Source: VAXT01 sp963827725 (GTDB lineage Bacteria > Actinomycetota > Thermoleophilia > Gaiellales > Gaiellaceae). From it: a DNA stretch of 64,000 nt. The position numbers and the translations under genes were made by a program. This document shows, piece after piece, positions 52,875 to 61,477 of the stretch (position 1 is its first letter; each line of letters begins with the position of its first letter). The notes beneath the pieces are model-generated. The model saw only the letters and a list, made by a program, of their open reading frames with translations. It did not search any database and was not told where the DNA came from. Where the stretch lies: contig CAWHBM010000001.1 in assembly GCA_963827725.1 (NCBI GenBank), positions 1,550,001-1,614,000 on the forward strand, read 5' to 3'.

Positions 52875-54540
52875 ACACTTCAATCTTTCCTTCCGAGCGG
52901 CGGATGTCCTCGACCTTGACGTCCAGCTCGTCGCCGAGCCGGTAGCGCCGTCCACCGCGGCGTCCGACGAGAGCCGTGCCGAGGTCGTTCAGCTCGTAGT
53001 AGTCGCCCTGGAGCCGCCGCGCGGGCAGGTAGCCCTCGAAGACGTCGCCGAAGCGGACGAAGAGCCCGGACCCGATGATGCCCGTGACCTCACCCGGGAA
53101 GGGCTCCTCCCAGCCGCGCTCGAAGAGCGTGCTCTCGAGCAGCCAGGCGGCACAGATCTCGTCGGCCCGGTACTCCATCTGCGCAGCCGCCCGTTCCTGC
53201 TCGGAGGTGTGCTCGGCCAGCGCTCCCAGATCGTTCGGCACCGGCTCGTCTCCCTGTCCCAACTCGCGCAGCAGCGCCCGATGGACGACGAGGTCGGGGT
53301 ACCGGCGGATCGGCGATGTGAAGTGCGTGTAGGCAATGCTCGCGAGGCCCGAGTGGCCGAGGTTGCGCGGGTCGTAGTGCGCCTGTTTGAGGGCGCGGAG
53401 GACGAGCGCCGGGAAAGCCTCCTCCCCACGCTTGGCCTTGCGCACGTACTCGGTGACGCGCTCGCTCGCCTGCGCGGCGAGCTTGGCCGCGTCGGAGGGC
53501 CCCATGCTCTCGCGCCTGGGAACCGGCGGGGTCGGAACCTCGAGGTCGGTGAGCTTGGCGAGCATCAGCTCGACCGCCTGCGGCTCCGGCGGTTCGTGGA
53601 CGCGGTACAGCGAGTCCCGCTTGTGCTTCGAGAGAAATTCGGCCACCGCCTCGTTGGCGAGGATCATCAGCTCCTCGATCAGGGAGTGAGACTTTGGCTC
53701 GGACTCGAGCCAGGCCTTCTCCACTCCACCCTTGCCGTCGAACGCGAAGTTGATCTCGCGCGTCTCGATCCGAAGGGCGCCTCGGGCGAACCGGCGGCGC
53801 CGCAACTCGGACGAGATGCGATCGGTGAGGCGAAGCGCTTCCGCCAGCTCCGGTGCGGCTCTGTCGCGGCCGGCGAGGATCCTCTCTGCCTGCGAATAGG
53901 TGAGCCGCTCGTCACTGCGGATGACCGACCGGTAGAACACCGGCTCTCCCAGCTCGAGGCCGGCGCCGAACGGGATCTCGACGGTGACGGTAAGTCGCTC
54001 GACCTTCGGTCGCAGAGAGCAGGCGTCGTCGGCGAGCGAGGGCGGGAGCATCGGCGCGACGAGCCCGGGCACGTAGACGGAGTTCGCCCGCTCCGCTGCG
54101 CCTCGGTCGAGCGGCGAGGATGCCGGCACGAAGTAGGAGACGTCGGCGATGTGCACCCAGACGCGCAGTCCCTCGCCCTCTGCCCGCACGGAAATCGCGT
54201 CGTCGAAGTCCTTCGCCGTCTCCGGGTCGATCGTGAACGTGTGCAGGTCGCGGAGGTCGGTTCGGCCCTCGAAGCTCGGCACAGGCAGGTCGTGCGGCTC
54301 GAAACCCTCGCGCAGTCCCTCCTCGACGAGCAGCGCCTCGAGGACGTTCTCGACGGCCTTGGCAGGCCCGATCACGCGTTCGACGCGGGCTCGGCCGCGG
54401 CCCGTGCTGACCGAGACGAGATCGCCGGCGTCGGCGTCCTTCATCCCCTTCCGGTCGATCACGACCGGTGTCCCGGGCAGGAAGTACGGCTCGCCCACCA
54501 GGAGCTTGCCGCGGCGGCTGAGCTCGACGATCAGAGTCAG
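52792..54540 (-). CDS. rnr: RNB-domain exoribonuclease (RNase II/R family)
   Basis: About 582 residues, shorter than E. coli RNase R (813). RNB catalytic region: TFTIDPETAKDFDDAISV with clustered Asp, YFVPASSPLDRGAAERANSV and YTHFTSPIRRYPDLVVHRAL; C-terminal S1 domain GLFVRFGDVFEGYLPARRL. The N-terminal cold-shock region is brief. No ATG, GTG or TTG fits the N-terminus; CTG 54540 overlaps the ftsX stop as CTGA. It degrades RNA 3'-5', including structured and tmRNA-targeted messages. The last ~27 codons overlap the convergent gene. Confidence 0.85.
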   Translation of the reverse strand: MTLIVELSRRGKLLVGEPYFLPGTPVVIDRKGMKDADAGDLVSVSTGRGRARVERVIGPAKAVENVLEALLVEEGLREGFEPHDLPVPSFEGRTDLRDLHTFTIDPETAKDFDDAISVRAEGEGLRVWVHIADVSYFVPASSPLDRGAAERANSVYVPGLVAPMLPPSLADDACSLRPKVERLTVTVEIPFGAGLELGEPVFYRSVIRSDERLTYSQAERILAGRDRAAPELAEALRLTDRISSELRRRRFARGALRIETREINFAFDGKGGVEKAWLESEPKSHSLIEELMILANEAVAEFLSKHKRDSLYRVHEPPEPQAVELMLAKLTDLEVPTPPVPRRESMGPSDAAKLAAQASERVTEYVRKAKRGEEAFPALVLRALKQAHYDPRNLGHSGLASIAYTHFTSPIRRYPDLVVHRALLRELGQGDEPVPNDLGALAEHTSEQERAAAQMEYRADEICAAWLLESTLFERGWEEPFPGEVTGIIGSGLFVRFGDVFEGYLPARRLQGDYYELNDLGTALVGRRGGRRYRLGDELDVKVEDIRRSEGKIEVSSPSSGSARGAGRRGRPSQRRSGSRSR

Positions 54541-55419
54541 ACGCGCAGGAAGCGGCGCATGGTGATCGTCGAGCCGGCGGCGCCGAGCACCAGCCCGAGC
54601 CCGAGCAGGATCAAGCGCGGTGTATCCGAACGCAAGCGCGTTCACGCCCTCGGAATCCAGCCTGCCGATCGTCGCCGGCAGGACCAGCTCCTTCCCGAAG
54701 AAGAGAAGGACGATCGCCGCGGCCGCCCCGATCACTCCGGTGAGGAGGCCCTCGACGATGAACGGTCCGCGGACGAACCAGTTCGACGCTCCGACGAGCT
54801 TCATCACCTCGATCTCACGGCGCCGCGCGAAGATCGAGAGCCGGATCGTGTTGCCGATCAGAATCGTCGCGGCGCCGAGCAGGATCACGATCGCAAGCGC
54901 CGAGAGAACCTCGAACACGCGGGCGACGCGCAGGATGCGGTCAGCGGTCTTCTTGCCGTAGTTGACCTTCTCGACGCCCGGCGGCAGCGGCTTCAGGGCC
55001 GCGGCGATGGCGCCGACGTCCTCGCCGCGCTTCGGCTGCACCTTGAATGCGTCCGGCAGCGGATTGCCCGGCACCTCCCCGGCCAACAGGGGCTGCTCCT
55101 TCCTCATCTTCTCCAGCGCCTGCTCCTTCGAGATGTACTCGACGGACTCGACCCTCGAGTCGCTCTGGAGCAGGGTGAGGACGTCGTTCTTCTGCTTGGT
55201 CGTGACTTCCTCGTCGCACTGTGTCTGGGTGCAGAGGTACACGTTGATGTCGAGCTGTTGCTTGGCGTGGTCGCTCCACGAGCGCGCCCAGGTGCCGAGC
55301 CCGATCAGCAGGCCGACGAGGAACATGCCGATCAGCACGGTCAGTGCCGATGCGAGCGTCGTCGAGAGGCTCGCGGTGAGCGAGCGCCATGCTTCGGCGA
55401 CGACGGCGCTGATCTTCAC
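54537..55419 (-). pseudogene. ftsX: Cell-division ABC transporter permease FtsX (one frameshift)
   Basis: N-terminal EAWRSLTASLSTTLASALTV, four membrane segments, an extracytoplasmic loop with VYLCTQTQCDEE, and ATILIGNTIRLSIFARRREIEVMKLVGASNWF typical of FtsX. Near 54617 (ACCGCGCTTGATCC) the frame is broken; the other frame finishes normally as LILLGLGLVLGAAGSTITMR and ends at TGA 54537. FtsX is normally required for division in actinobacteria, so the break is probably a sequence error. ATGA overlap with ftsE. Confidence 0.88.
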
Positions 55420-56270
55420 TCGGCGTAGCCTCCCCGGCGCTCGTCGCGCAGGAGCTTTCCGTCCTCGAGCGCGATCACGCGGCGGCGCATCTTGTCCACC
55501 ATCTCTCGGTCGTGGGTGACCATGAGCACGGTCGTCCCGGAGCGGTTGATCCGGTACAGAAGCTGCATGATCCCGACGGATGTGTCGGGGTCGAGGTTCC
55601 CGGTCGGCTCGTCGCAGACCAGGAGCGGCGGGTGGTTGACGAACGCGCGCGCGATCGAGACGCGCTGCTGCTCGCCGCCGGAGAGCTCGTCGGGAAGCGA
55701 GCTCATCTTGTGCGCGAGGCCGACCATGTTCAGGACCTCCGGCACCTTGCGCCTGATCGAGTCCGCGCCCTCCCCCTGCACCTTGAGCGCGTAGGCGACG
55801 TTCTCGGCCGCCGTCCTGTTCGGAAGCAGCTTGAAGTCCTGGAAGACGCAGCCGACGTTGCGGCGCAACTGCGAGACCTTGCGGCGCGGCAGACGGACGA
55901 GGTCGCGTCCCGCGACGATGATCCGGCCCGAGGTCGGCTCGAGCTCCTTCAACAGCAGCCGCACGACAGTCGACTTGCCGGAGCCCGACGCGCCGACGAC
56001 GAAGACGAACTCTCCCTTGTCGATCACGAACGAGACGTCCGAGAGCGCGGCGACGTTCGGCTCGTAGATCTTCGTCACGCCGTCGAAGACGATCATCGAG
56101 TGCGCGCTCGCGACGGGGCCTTCCGGCTGCCCGTTTTGCTCCGCGAGCGCGGCCGTCGGCGTTTCTTGCTCTATCTGGACGATGTCTTCCGGCACGGGGG
56201 ATTTGGCATTTCCGTGCGAGACCGCAGTCTGGCTCGGATGCATAGAACGGTTCGCAGGAACCGCTCCCAC
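55416..56270 (-). CDS. ftsE: Cell-division ABC transporter ATPase FtsE
   Basis: Core ABC domain: Walker A GASGSGKSTVVRLLLKE, Q-loop VFQDFKLLP, signature LSGGEQQRVSIARAF, Walker B LLVCDEPTGNLD, H-loop VTHD. With FtsX it controls peptidoglycan hydrolases at the septum. The frame is open to GTG 56270, giving a 58-residue low-complexity N-terminal extension (PTAALAEQNGQPEGP); starts at ATG 56246 or 56096 are also possible, the last giving the standard FtsE length. Downstream of prfB in the usual actinobacterial order. Confidence 0.94.
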   Translation of the reverse strand: MGAVPANRSMHPSQTAVSHGNAKSPVPEDIVQIEQETPTAALAEQNGQPEGPVASAHSMIVFDGVTKIYEPNVAALSDVSFVIDKGEFVFVVGASGSGKSTVVRLLLKELEPTSGRIIVAGRDLVRLPRRKVSQLRRNVGCVFQDFKLLPNRTAAENVAYALKVQGEGADSIRRKVPEVLNMVGLAHKMSSLPDELSGGEQQRVSIARAFVNHPPLLVCDEPTGNLDPDTSVGIMQLLYRINRSGTTVLMVTHDREMVDKMRRRVIALEDGKLLRDERRGGYAE

Positions 56271-56313
56271 CTGTTCTTCGAGTCCATGAGTCTAGCGAAA
56301 GCTCCTGTCGACC

Positions 56314-57412
56314 CTAAAGGACCCGGCCCGCAGCTTTCTCCAGCAAATAGGCACGGACGAAGCCATCCAGGTCTCCATCCAGCACGCCCTGGATGTTCCC
56401 GACCTCGTGTTCGGTGCGGTGATCCTTTACCAGTTGGTAGGGGTGAAGGACATAGCTGCGAATCGCATTACCGCCGAATCCCATGCTCACGACGCCGCGC
56501 TCCCTGGCCAGCTCGGCGTCGCGCTCCTCCTCGGCGAGCTCGGCCAGGCGTGAGCGGAGGATCCGCATCGCGGTCGCCTTGTTCGAGGACTGCGAGCGCT
56601 CGTTCTGGACGCTGACGACCACCCCTGTGGGCAGGTGCGTCAGCCGCACGGCCGAGTCGGTCTTGTTGACGTGCTGGCCTCCCGCGCCACTCGCGCGATA
56701 GGTGTCGACTCGGACGTCGCTCTCGTCGATCTCGATCTCGGCGTCGGCCGGCAGCAGCGGTGCCGGAATCACCTGTGCGAACGACGTGTGGCGACGATGC
56801 GCCTGGTCGAACGGCGAGAGGCGGACGAGCCGGTGCTTGCCCCGCTCGGCCTTGAGGATCCCGTACGCATTCTCGCCCTCGATCGTGAACGTCGTCGACT
56901 TGAGGCCGGCCTCCTCGCCAGGGCTCGCCTCGAGCACCTCCGTCGCGAACCCGCGGTCCGCCGCCCAGCGGAGGTACATGCGAAGGAGCATCTCGGTGAA
57001 GTCCTGAGCGTCGGTCCCTCCCGCGTCCGACTGGATCGTGACCACGGCGTCGCCTCCGTCGTACTCGCCCGAGAAGAGCGCGTCCTCCTGCAGGCGCTCG
57101 AGCTCAGCCTCGAGCGGCTCGAGTGAGGTCTGGATCTCCGTGGCCATGCCCCCGTCCATGGCGAGGAGCTCCCGCGCGTCGTCGTACTCGCGCCGCAGGC
57201 GCGCGTAGCGCTCGAGCCGCTTGGCGATACGGGCGTGCTCGGTGGAGATGGCGGCCGCGCCCTGCTGGTCGTCCCAGAAGCCGGGCTCGCCCATCTTCGC
57301 CTCGAGCTCGGCAGCGCGTGTCGCTAGCCCGTCGGGGTCAAAGGTAATCACGGACCCAGTCGAGCTGGGCCCCAATCTGCTCCAGGCGCTCGATGAGCGA
57401 AGCGTCGGCCAT
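56314..57412 (-). CDS. prfB: Peptide chain release factor 2 with programmed +1 frameshift
   Basis: Frame 0 from ATG 57412 encodes 24 residues (ADASLIERLEQIGAQLD... ending DYL) then an in-frame TGA at 57340-57338 within CTTTGAC, the classical RF2 slippage site. The +1 frame continues as DPDGLATRAAELEAKMG to the stop at 56314, giving 365 residues, equal to E. coli RF2. RF2 marks: SPF in VRLSPFDQAHR and GGQ in SGAGGQHVNKTDS. It releases peptides at UGA/UAA and regulates itself through the UGA. Leaderless box TACCAT lies 7 nt upstream. No clear internal Shine-Dalgarno is seen before the slip site. Confidence 0.96.
57336..57343 (-). promoter_or_regulatory. Programmed frameshift site CTTTGAC in prfB
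   Basis: CTT at 57343-57341, TGA at 57340-57338, next base C at 57337. Slippage from CUU to UUU by +1 bypasses the stop when RF2 is scarce. Codon 25 is the stop, as against codon 26 in E. coli. Confidence 0.92.
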
Positions 57413-57419
57413 GCGCGCG

Positions 57420-57425
57420 ATGGTA
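57420..57425 (-). promoter_or_regulatory. -10 box of prfB, leaderless type
   Basis: TACCAT with a 7-nt spacer (CGCGCGC) to ATG 57412. Confidence 0.5.
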
Positions 57426-57456
57426 GCTGCCTAACGAACTCCTCACACCACGCTCC

Positions 57457-57462
57457 TATGCT
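57457..57462 (+). promoter_or_regulatory. -10 box of TolB-like remnant, leaderless type
   Basis: TATGCT with a 6-nt spacer (CAGCGC) to ATG 57469. Confidence 0.4.
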
Positions 57463-57468
57463 CAGCGC

Positions 57469-57874
57469 ATGAGACTGCTCGTGATCGGCGCGTGCGCGCT
57501 CGCGGCGCTCGCGCTCGCCGGCACCTCGCCCTCGACGCCTTCCGGCGCTCTCCTCACCTACGCAATCAGCTACCGGTCGCTTGGCAGGCCGACCGGGCCG
57601 CTCACTGGTCGAATCTGCCTCGCGCATCCGGACGGATCTCACGCAGGTTCGCGTTCTGAGCAAGGGCGACTACCGCGAACCGGCGTGGTCGCCAGGCGGG
57701 CGGTACCTCGCGTACTCGCGCCAGACGACTGCCCGCGAGCGAAAGCGAATCAGGAACAGGCCGATCTACGAGATCTTCATCGCAACCGCTCGAGGCCGGG
57801 TCATCCGAGACGTGAGCATGGGGATGTCCGTCTTCAATATATCGGGCAGGAGATTGCGCACCCGCGCCACCTGA
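57469..57874 (+). pseudogene. Remnant of an exported TolB/PD40 protein
   Basis: ATG 57469 starts a signal peptide (LLVIGACALAALALAG). The frame breaks near 57640 and the protein continues in the next frame as LTQVRVLSKGDYREPAWSPGGRYLAYSR, one PD40 blade, then YEIFIATARGRVIRDVS, and ends abruptly at 57872-57874. Only about one blade remains of a protein that normally has several. Its 3' end meets the shortened 3' end of the minus-strand receiver-like gene. Confidence 0.6.
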
Positions 57875-58131
57875 CCCTCCTCCCCGCCGGCGAAGACGAG
57901 CGGCACGCTACGCGTCGACGCGTAGCGGCGGAGCATCACGCCGAAGGAGCGGCCCTCGGAGGGCCTCCGGTCGAGATCGATCACGAATGCGTCGGGCGGG
58001 CGGGCTCGTAGCACCTTGAGATCGGCCGGGCCCTTCGGAGCGAGGCTCTCGACGTCGTTCCCGGCCAGACGGGCCAAACGCTTGTCGAGGTTCGGCGGAT
58101 TGAAGTGGACGACGACTACGCGCCGTGGCAC
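57766..58131 (-). pseudogene. Response-regulator receiver-like protein, apparently 3'-truncated
   Basis: Starts at GTG 58131, overlapping the end of secA by 16 nt. It reads VVVVHFNPPNLDKRLARLAG, RARPPDAFVIDLDRRPSEG and SVPLVFAGGEEGQVARVRN, a CheY-like fold with Asp in the phospho-acceptor position (DAFVIDLD), but the N-terminal acidic pair is missing, so phosphorylation is doubtful. After LLPD (about 57845) similarity to a receiver ends and the frame runs into the antisense of the TolB remnant. Confidence 0.5.
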
Positions 58132-60809
58132 TTCTTGAACTTCTTGCCGGAGCCGCACCAGCAGGGGTCGTTGCGACCGACCTTCTCCTGTTCGGAGGTC
58201 ACCCGCTGCTGCGTCGCGACTGCTCCCCCACCGCCGAACGAGCCCGTGCTGACTCCCGCGCTCAATGCGCCGACCGCCTCGCCGCCGACACCGGCCGCGG
58301 CAATCGCGTCCGCTCCCGCCAGCGACTCGTGCTCGTAGGCGAAACCGCCGCCATCCACGTCCTGCGAGTGCGTGAGGTCGGGTGCGTCGTGCGGCTCGAT
58401 CTGGGCGTGGAAGAGCAGCATCAGCACCTCTTCGTGGATCATCAAGCCAAGCTCCTGGAACATCAGGTGGCCCTCGGAGCGGTACTCGACGAGCGGGTCT
58501 TTCTGGGCGAACGAGCGCAGGTGGACGCCCTCGCGGAGGTAGTCCATGTTCTCGAGGTGCTCGCGCCAGCGGGTGTCGACGACCTCGAGCACGATGAAGC
58601 GCTCGACGTCACGCGCAACCTCGTCGCCCCAGAGCTTCTCCTTCTCACCGTAGAGGTCGAGCGCTTCAGCGCGGAAGTCGTCGAGCAGAGCCTCGCGGCT
58701 GATCTCGTCGAGATCCTCCCTCAGCTCCTCGACGGTGAAATCCGCGTCCGTGAAGGCGTTGAACCCCTCCACGAGGCCGTCGAGGTCCCATAGCTCGATC
58801 TCCTCACCCTCGGTGTGCAGGGCGATCATCCGCTCGAGCACCTCGTCGATCCACGCCTTGATCTCTTCCGAGAGGTCGGCGCCTTCGAGGACCTGGCGGC
58901 GCTGGGCGTAGATCACCTCGCGCTGCGTGTTCAAGACGTCGTCGTACTTGAGCACGTTCTTCCGGGAGACGAAGTTCTGCTCCTCGACCTTCTTCTGCGC
59001 GTTCTCGACCTGCTTCGAGAGGAGGCCGGATTCCATCGGCTGGTCGTCCGGCACCTTGAAGCGCTCCATGATCCCGTGGATCCGGTCGCCGGCGAAGAGA
59101 CGAACGAGGTCGTCCTGCCCAGACAGGTAGAACCTGGACTCGCCCGGGTCGCCCTGGCGGCCAGAGCGGCCGCGAAGCTGATTGTCGATGCGCCGCGCTT
59201 CGTGGCGCTCGGTGCCGAGCACGTAGAGCCCCCCGAGCTCGGTGATTCCTTCCGCGAGCTTGATGTCGACACCTCGGCCCGCCATGTTCGTCGCGATCGT
59301 GACCGCGCCGGTTTGGCCCGCGTCCTTGATGATCTCCGCCTCTCGCTCGTGAGCCTTCGCGTTGAGGACGTTGTGGGGGATGCCCGAGCGAGTGAGTAGC
59401 TGCGAGAGGTGCTCGGAGACCTCGACGGAGATCGAGCCGACGAGGACCGGCTGGCCCCTCTCGTGGCGCTCCTTGATGTCCTCGAGCACGGCGTCGTACT
59501 TCGCTTCCTTCGTCTTGAAGATGTAGTCGTTGCGGTCGTCGCGGGCGACGTCGACGTTCGTCGGGATCTGAGCCACGTGCAGGTTGTAGATCTCGACGAA
59601 CTCCTTCTCCTCGGTCTTCGCCGTACCGGTCATGCCGGCGAGCTTCTCGTAGAGGCGGAAGTAGTTCTGGAGGGTGATCGTCGCCATCGTGACGTTCTCC
59701 TCCTGGATCGCCACGCCCTCCTTCGCCTCGACCGCCTGATGCAGGCCTTCCGACCAGCGGCGGCCTTCCATGATGCGGCCCGTGAACTCGTCGACGATCT
59801 TGACCTCGCCGTCCTGGACGACGTAGTCGACGTCACGCTGGAAGAGCGACTGGGCCTTCAGCGCCTGGTTCAGATGGTTGACCATCTGCATGTTGCGCGC
59901 GTCGTACATGTTCTCGATCCCGAGCGAGCGCTCGACCTTGTCGATCGCCGATTGGGCCGGCGAGACGGTCTTGAACTTCTCGTCGTAGAGATAGTCGGCG
60001 CCTGAGAGCTCGGTCTCGTCGACTCCCTTGCCGTCGCTTTTTTGCTTGCTCGGCTGCCCGGTCAGGCCTTTGACGATGCGCGCGAAGTCGTAGTACACCT
60101 TGGCCGCGGTCTCCGGCTCGCCGGAGATGATCAGCGGCGTCCGCGCCTCGTCGATCAAGATCGAGTCGACCTCGTCCACGATCGCGTAGGTGTAGCCCCG
60201 CTGGACCGTCCCGTCGAGTGTGACGGACATGTTGTCGCGGAGGTAGTCGAAGCCGAACTCTGCGTTCGTGCCGTAGGTGATGTCGGCGGCGTAGGCGTCC
60301 TTGCGGTCCGAGAACGGCATCATGTTCTGGATGAAGCCGGCGCGAACGCCGAGTGCGTCGTAGGCGGGCTTCACCCAGTCCGGGTCTCGTTTCGCCAGGT
60401 AGTCGTTGACGGTGACGAGGTGGACGTTCTCCCCGGTCAGCGAGTTGAGGTACAGAGGCATCGTGGCGACGAAGGTCTTTCCCTCACCGGTCTTCATCTC
60501 CGCGATGTCGCCCTCGTGGAGGACGATCCCGCCCATCATCTGAACGTCGAAGAGGCGAACGCCCATCGAGCGCTTGAACGCTTCACGCGCGGTTGCGAAG
60601 GCCTCGAAGAGGAGCTGCTCGAGTGGCTCGCCGTTGGCCACGCGCTGCCTGAACTCGGCCGTCTTGCCTCGAAGGTCCTCGTCGGAGAGCTTCTCGAACT
60701 CGGGCTCGAGGGTGGCGATGTAGTCCGCCTGCTTGGCGAGCTTCTTGAGGCGCCGCCCCTCGCCCATGCGAAGGGCCTTTTCGAAGGTTCCGTAAGCGTC
60801 GGCGGGCAT
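58116..60809 (-). CDS. secA: Preprotein translocase ATPase SecA
   Basis: 897 residues. Walker A AEMKTGEGKTFVATMP, DYLAKRDPDWV, EVDSILIDEARTPLIISG (DEAD-like box), GRIMEGRRWSEGLHQAVEAKEG, NMAGRGVDIKL and ELRGRSGRQGDPGESRF, ending in the zinc-binding SEC-C motif DPCWCGSGKKFKKCHG that contacts SecB/ribosome. It drives post-translational protein export. TACCCT lies 7 nt before ATG 60809. In operon order between hpf and prfB. Confidence 0.98.
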   Translation of the reverse strand: MPADAYGTFEKALRMGEGRRLKKLAKQADYIATLEPEFEKLSDEDLRGKTAEFRQRVANGEPLEQLLFEAFATAREAFKRSMGVRLFDVQMMGGIVLHEGDIAEMKTGEGKTFVATMPLYLNSLTGENVHLVTVNDYLAKRDPDWVKPAYDALGVRAGFIQNMMPFSDRKDAYAADITYGTNAEFGFDYLRDNMSVTLDGTVQRGYTYAIVDEVDSILIDEARTPLIISGEPETAAKVYYDFARIVKGLTGQPSKQKSDGKGVDETELSGADYLYDEKFKTVSPAQSAIDKVERSLGIENMYDARNMQMVNHLNQALKAQSLFQRDVDYVVQDGEVKIVDEFTGRIMEGRRWSEGLHQAVEAKEGVAIQEENVTMATITLQNYFRLYEKLAGMTGTAKTEEKEFVEIYNLHVAQIPTNVDVARDDRNDYIFKTKEAKYDAVLEDIKERHERGQPVLVGSISVEVSEHLSQLLTRSGIPHNVLNAKAHEREAEIIKDAGQTGAVTIATNMAGRGVDIKLAEGITELGGLYVLGTERHEARRIDNQLRGRSGRQGDPGESRFYLSGQDDLVRLFAGDRIHGIMERFKVPDDQPMESGLLSKQVENAQKKVEEQNFVSRKNVLKYDDVLNTQREVIYAQRRQVLEGADLSEEIKAWIDEVLERMIALHTEGEEIELWDLDGLVEGFNAFTDADFTVEELREDLDEISREALLDDFRAEALDLYGEKEKLWGDEVARDVERFIVLEVVDTRWREHLENMDYLREGVHLRSFAQKDPLVEYRSEGHLMFQELGLMIHEEVLMLLFHAQIEPHDAPDLTHSQDVDGGGFAYEHESLAGADAIAAAGVGGEAVGALSAGVSTGSFGGGGAVATQQRVTSEQEKVGRNDPCWCGSGKKFKKCHGA

Positions 60810-60816
60810 CGTCCTT

Positions 60817-60822
60817 AGGGTA
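60817..60822 (-). promoter_or_regulatory. -10 box of secA, leaderless type
   Basis: TACCCT with a 7-nt spacer (AAGGACG) to ATG 60809. The AAGGA could alternatively be a Shine-Dalgarno, but it is only 2-3 nt from the start, which is too close. Confidence 0.4.
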
Positions 60823-60827
60823 TCGGC

Positions 60828-61475
60828 TCAGAGCGGGAGTACCGTGACCTCCCAGAGCGTGTCGTCCAGGCGGTTGGCGCGCAGCGCGAACGAGCCGAAT
60901 CGCAGCGCGCCGAACTGCTCCAGGCTCGGTAGGTCGGCCCTGGATTCGACCTCGTCGACGAGGACCGTGCGCTCGCCGTTCACGACCGCGAGATCGACCG
61001 TGTCGCCGGGGACCTCCTCCGGCACCTCGACCACGTCCACGCGCAGCCCGGCCACGCCCCACACGTCGCCCTCCTGGTGGATCGCAAGTGCGTGGTACGG
61101 GGCCGAGAGCAGGTTCTCGAGCGCGTTCGCAAGCGGCGTCAGGGCGTCATCCGGGATGTCCTCGTCCGTGTAGAGCGTGCCGTCGGCAAGGGCCACGAAG
61201 TCGATCTGGTCACCCGGCAGCTCGGGCGCCGCCGCGCTTGCGACTGCGTCCCACTCGCGGTTCCGTGGGATCCCGTGAATCGACGTCACGTCGTACAGCG
61301 GATGGTTGGAGCTCGTAAGCATGGGGATTCCGGCGAGAGCGCCTGCCTCCGGGGGCGCGGGCTCGGCACCGCTCCTCAGGCTCTCGGCCTGCTCGAGGGG
61401 ATCGTCCGGAAGCACGATGCCGGCCTCCTCCGCGAGCTGCTCGTGCAGCGGCTTCTCGCGCCGAAAGAAGCCCAC
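60828..61475 (-). CDS. Unrecognised soluble protein between hpf and secA
   Basis: 215 residues, acidic, no signal peptide or membrane segment. N-terminus GFFRREKPLHEQLAEEAGI, a middle with GIPRNREWDAVASAAAPEL and a hydrophobic beta-rich C-terminus (FGALRFGSFALRANRLDD). The gene starts 2 nt after hpf and ends 18 nt before secA, so it is firmly within the operon. I do not recognise a family. Confidence 0.75.
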   Translation of the reverse strand: MGFFRREKPLHEQLAEEAGIVLPDDPLEQAESLRSGAEPAPPEAGALAGIPMLTSSNHPLYDVTSIHGIPRNREWDAVASAAAPELPGDQIDFVALADGTLYTDEDIPDDALTPLANALENLLSAPYHALAIHQEGDVWGVAGLRVDVVEVPEEVPGDTVDLAVVNGERTVLVDEVESRADLPSLEQFGALRFGSFALRANRLDDTLWEVTVLPL

Positions 61476-61477
61476 GG

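Noticed and set aside
52792..55419. A single 875-codon frame joining FtsX to an RNB exoribonuclease
   Set aside because: The other frame gives the normal FtsX C-terminus and stop at 54537, so the fusion is an artefact of a frameshift near 54617.
53209..55428. 739-codon open frame opposite rnr and ftsX
   Set aside because: Spans two real genes on the other strand and has no recognisable domain.
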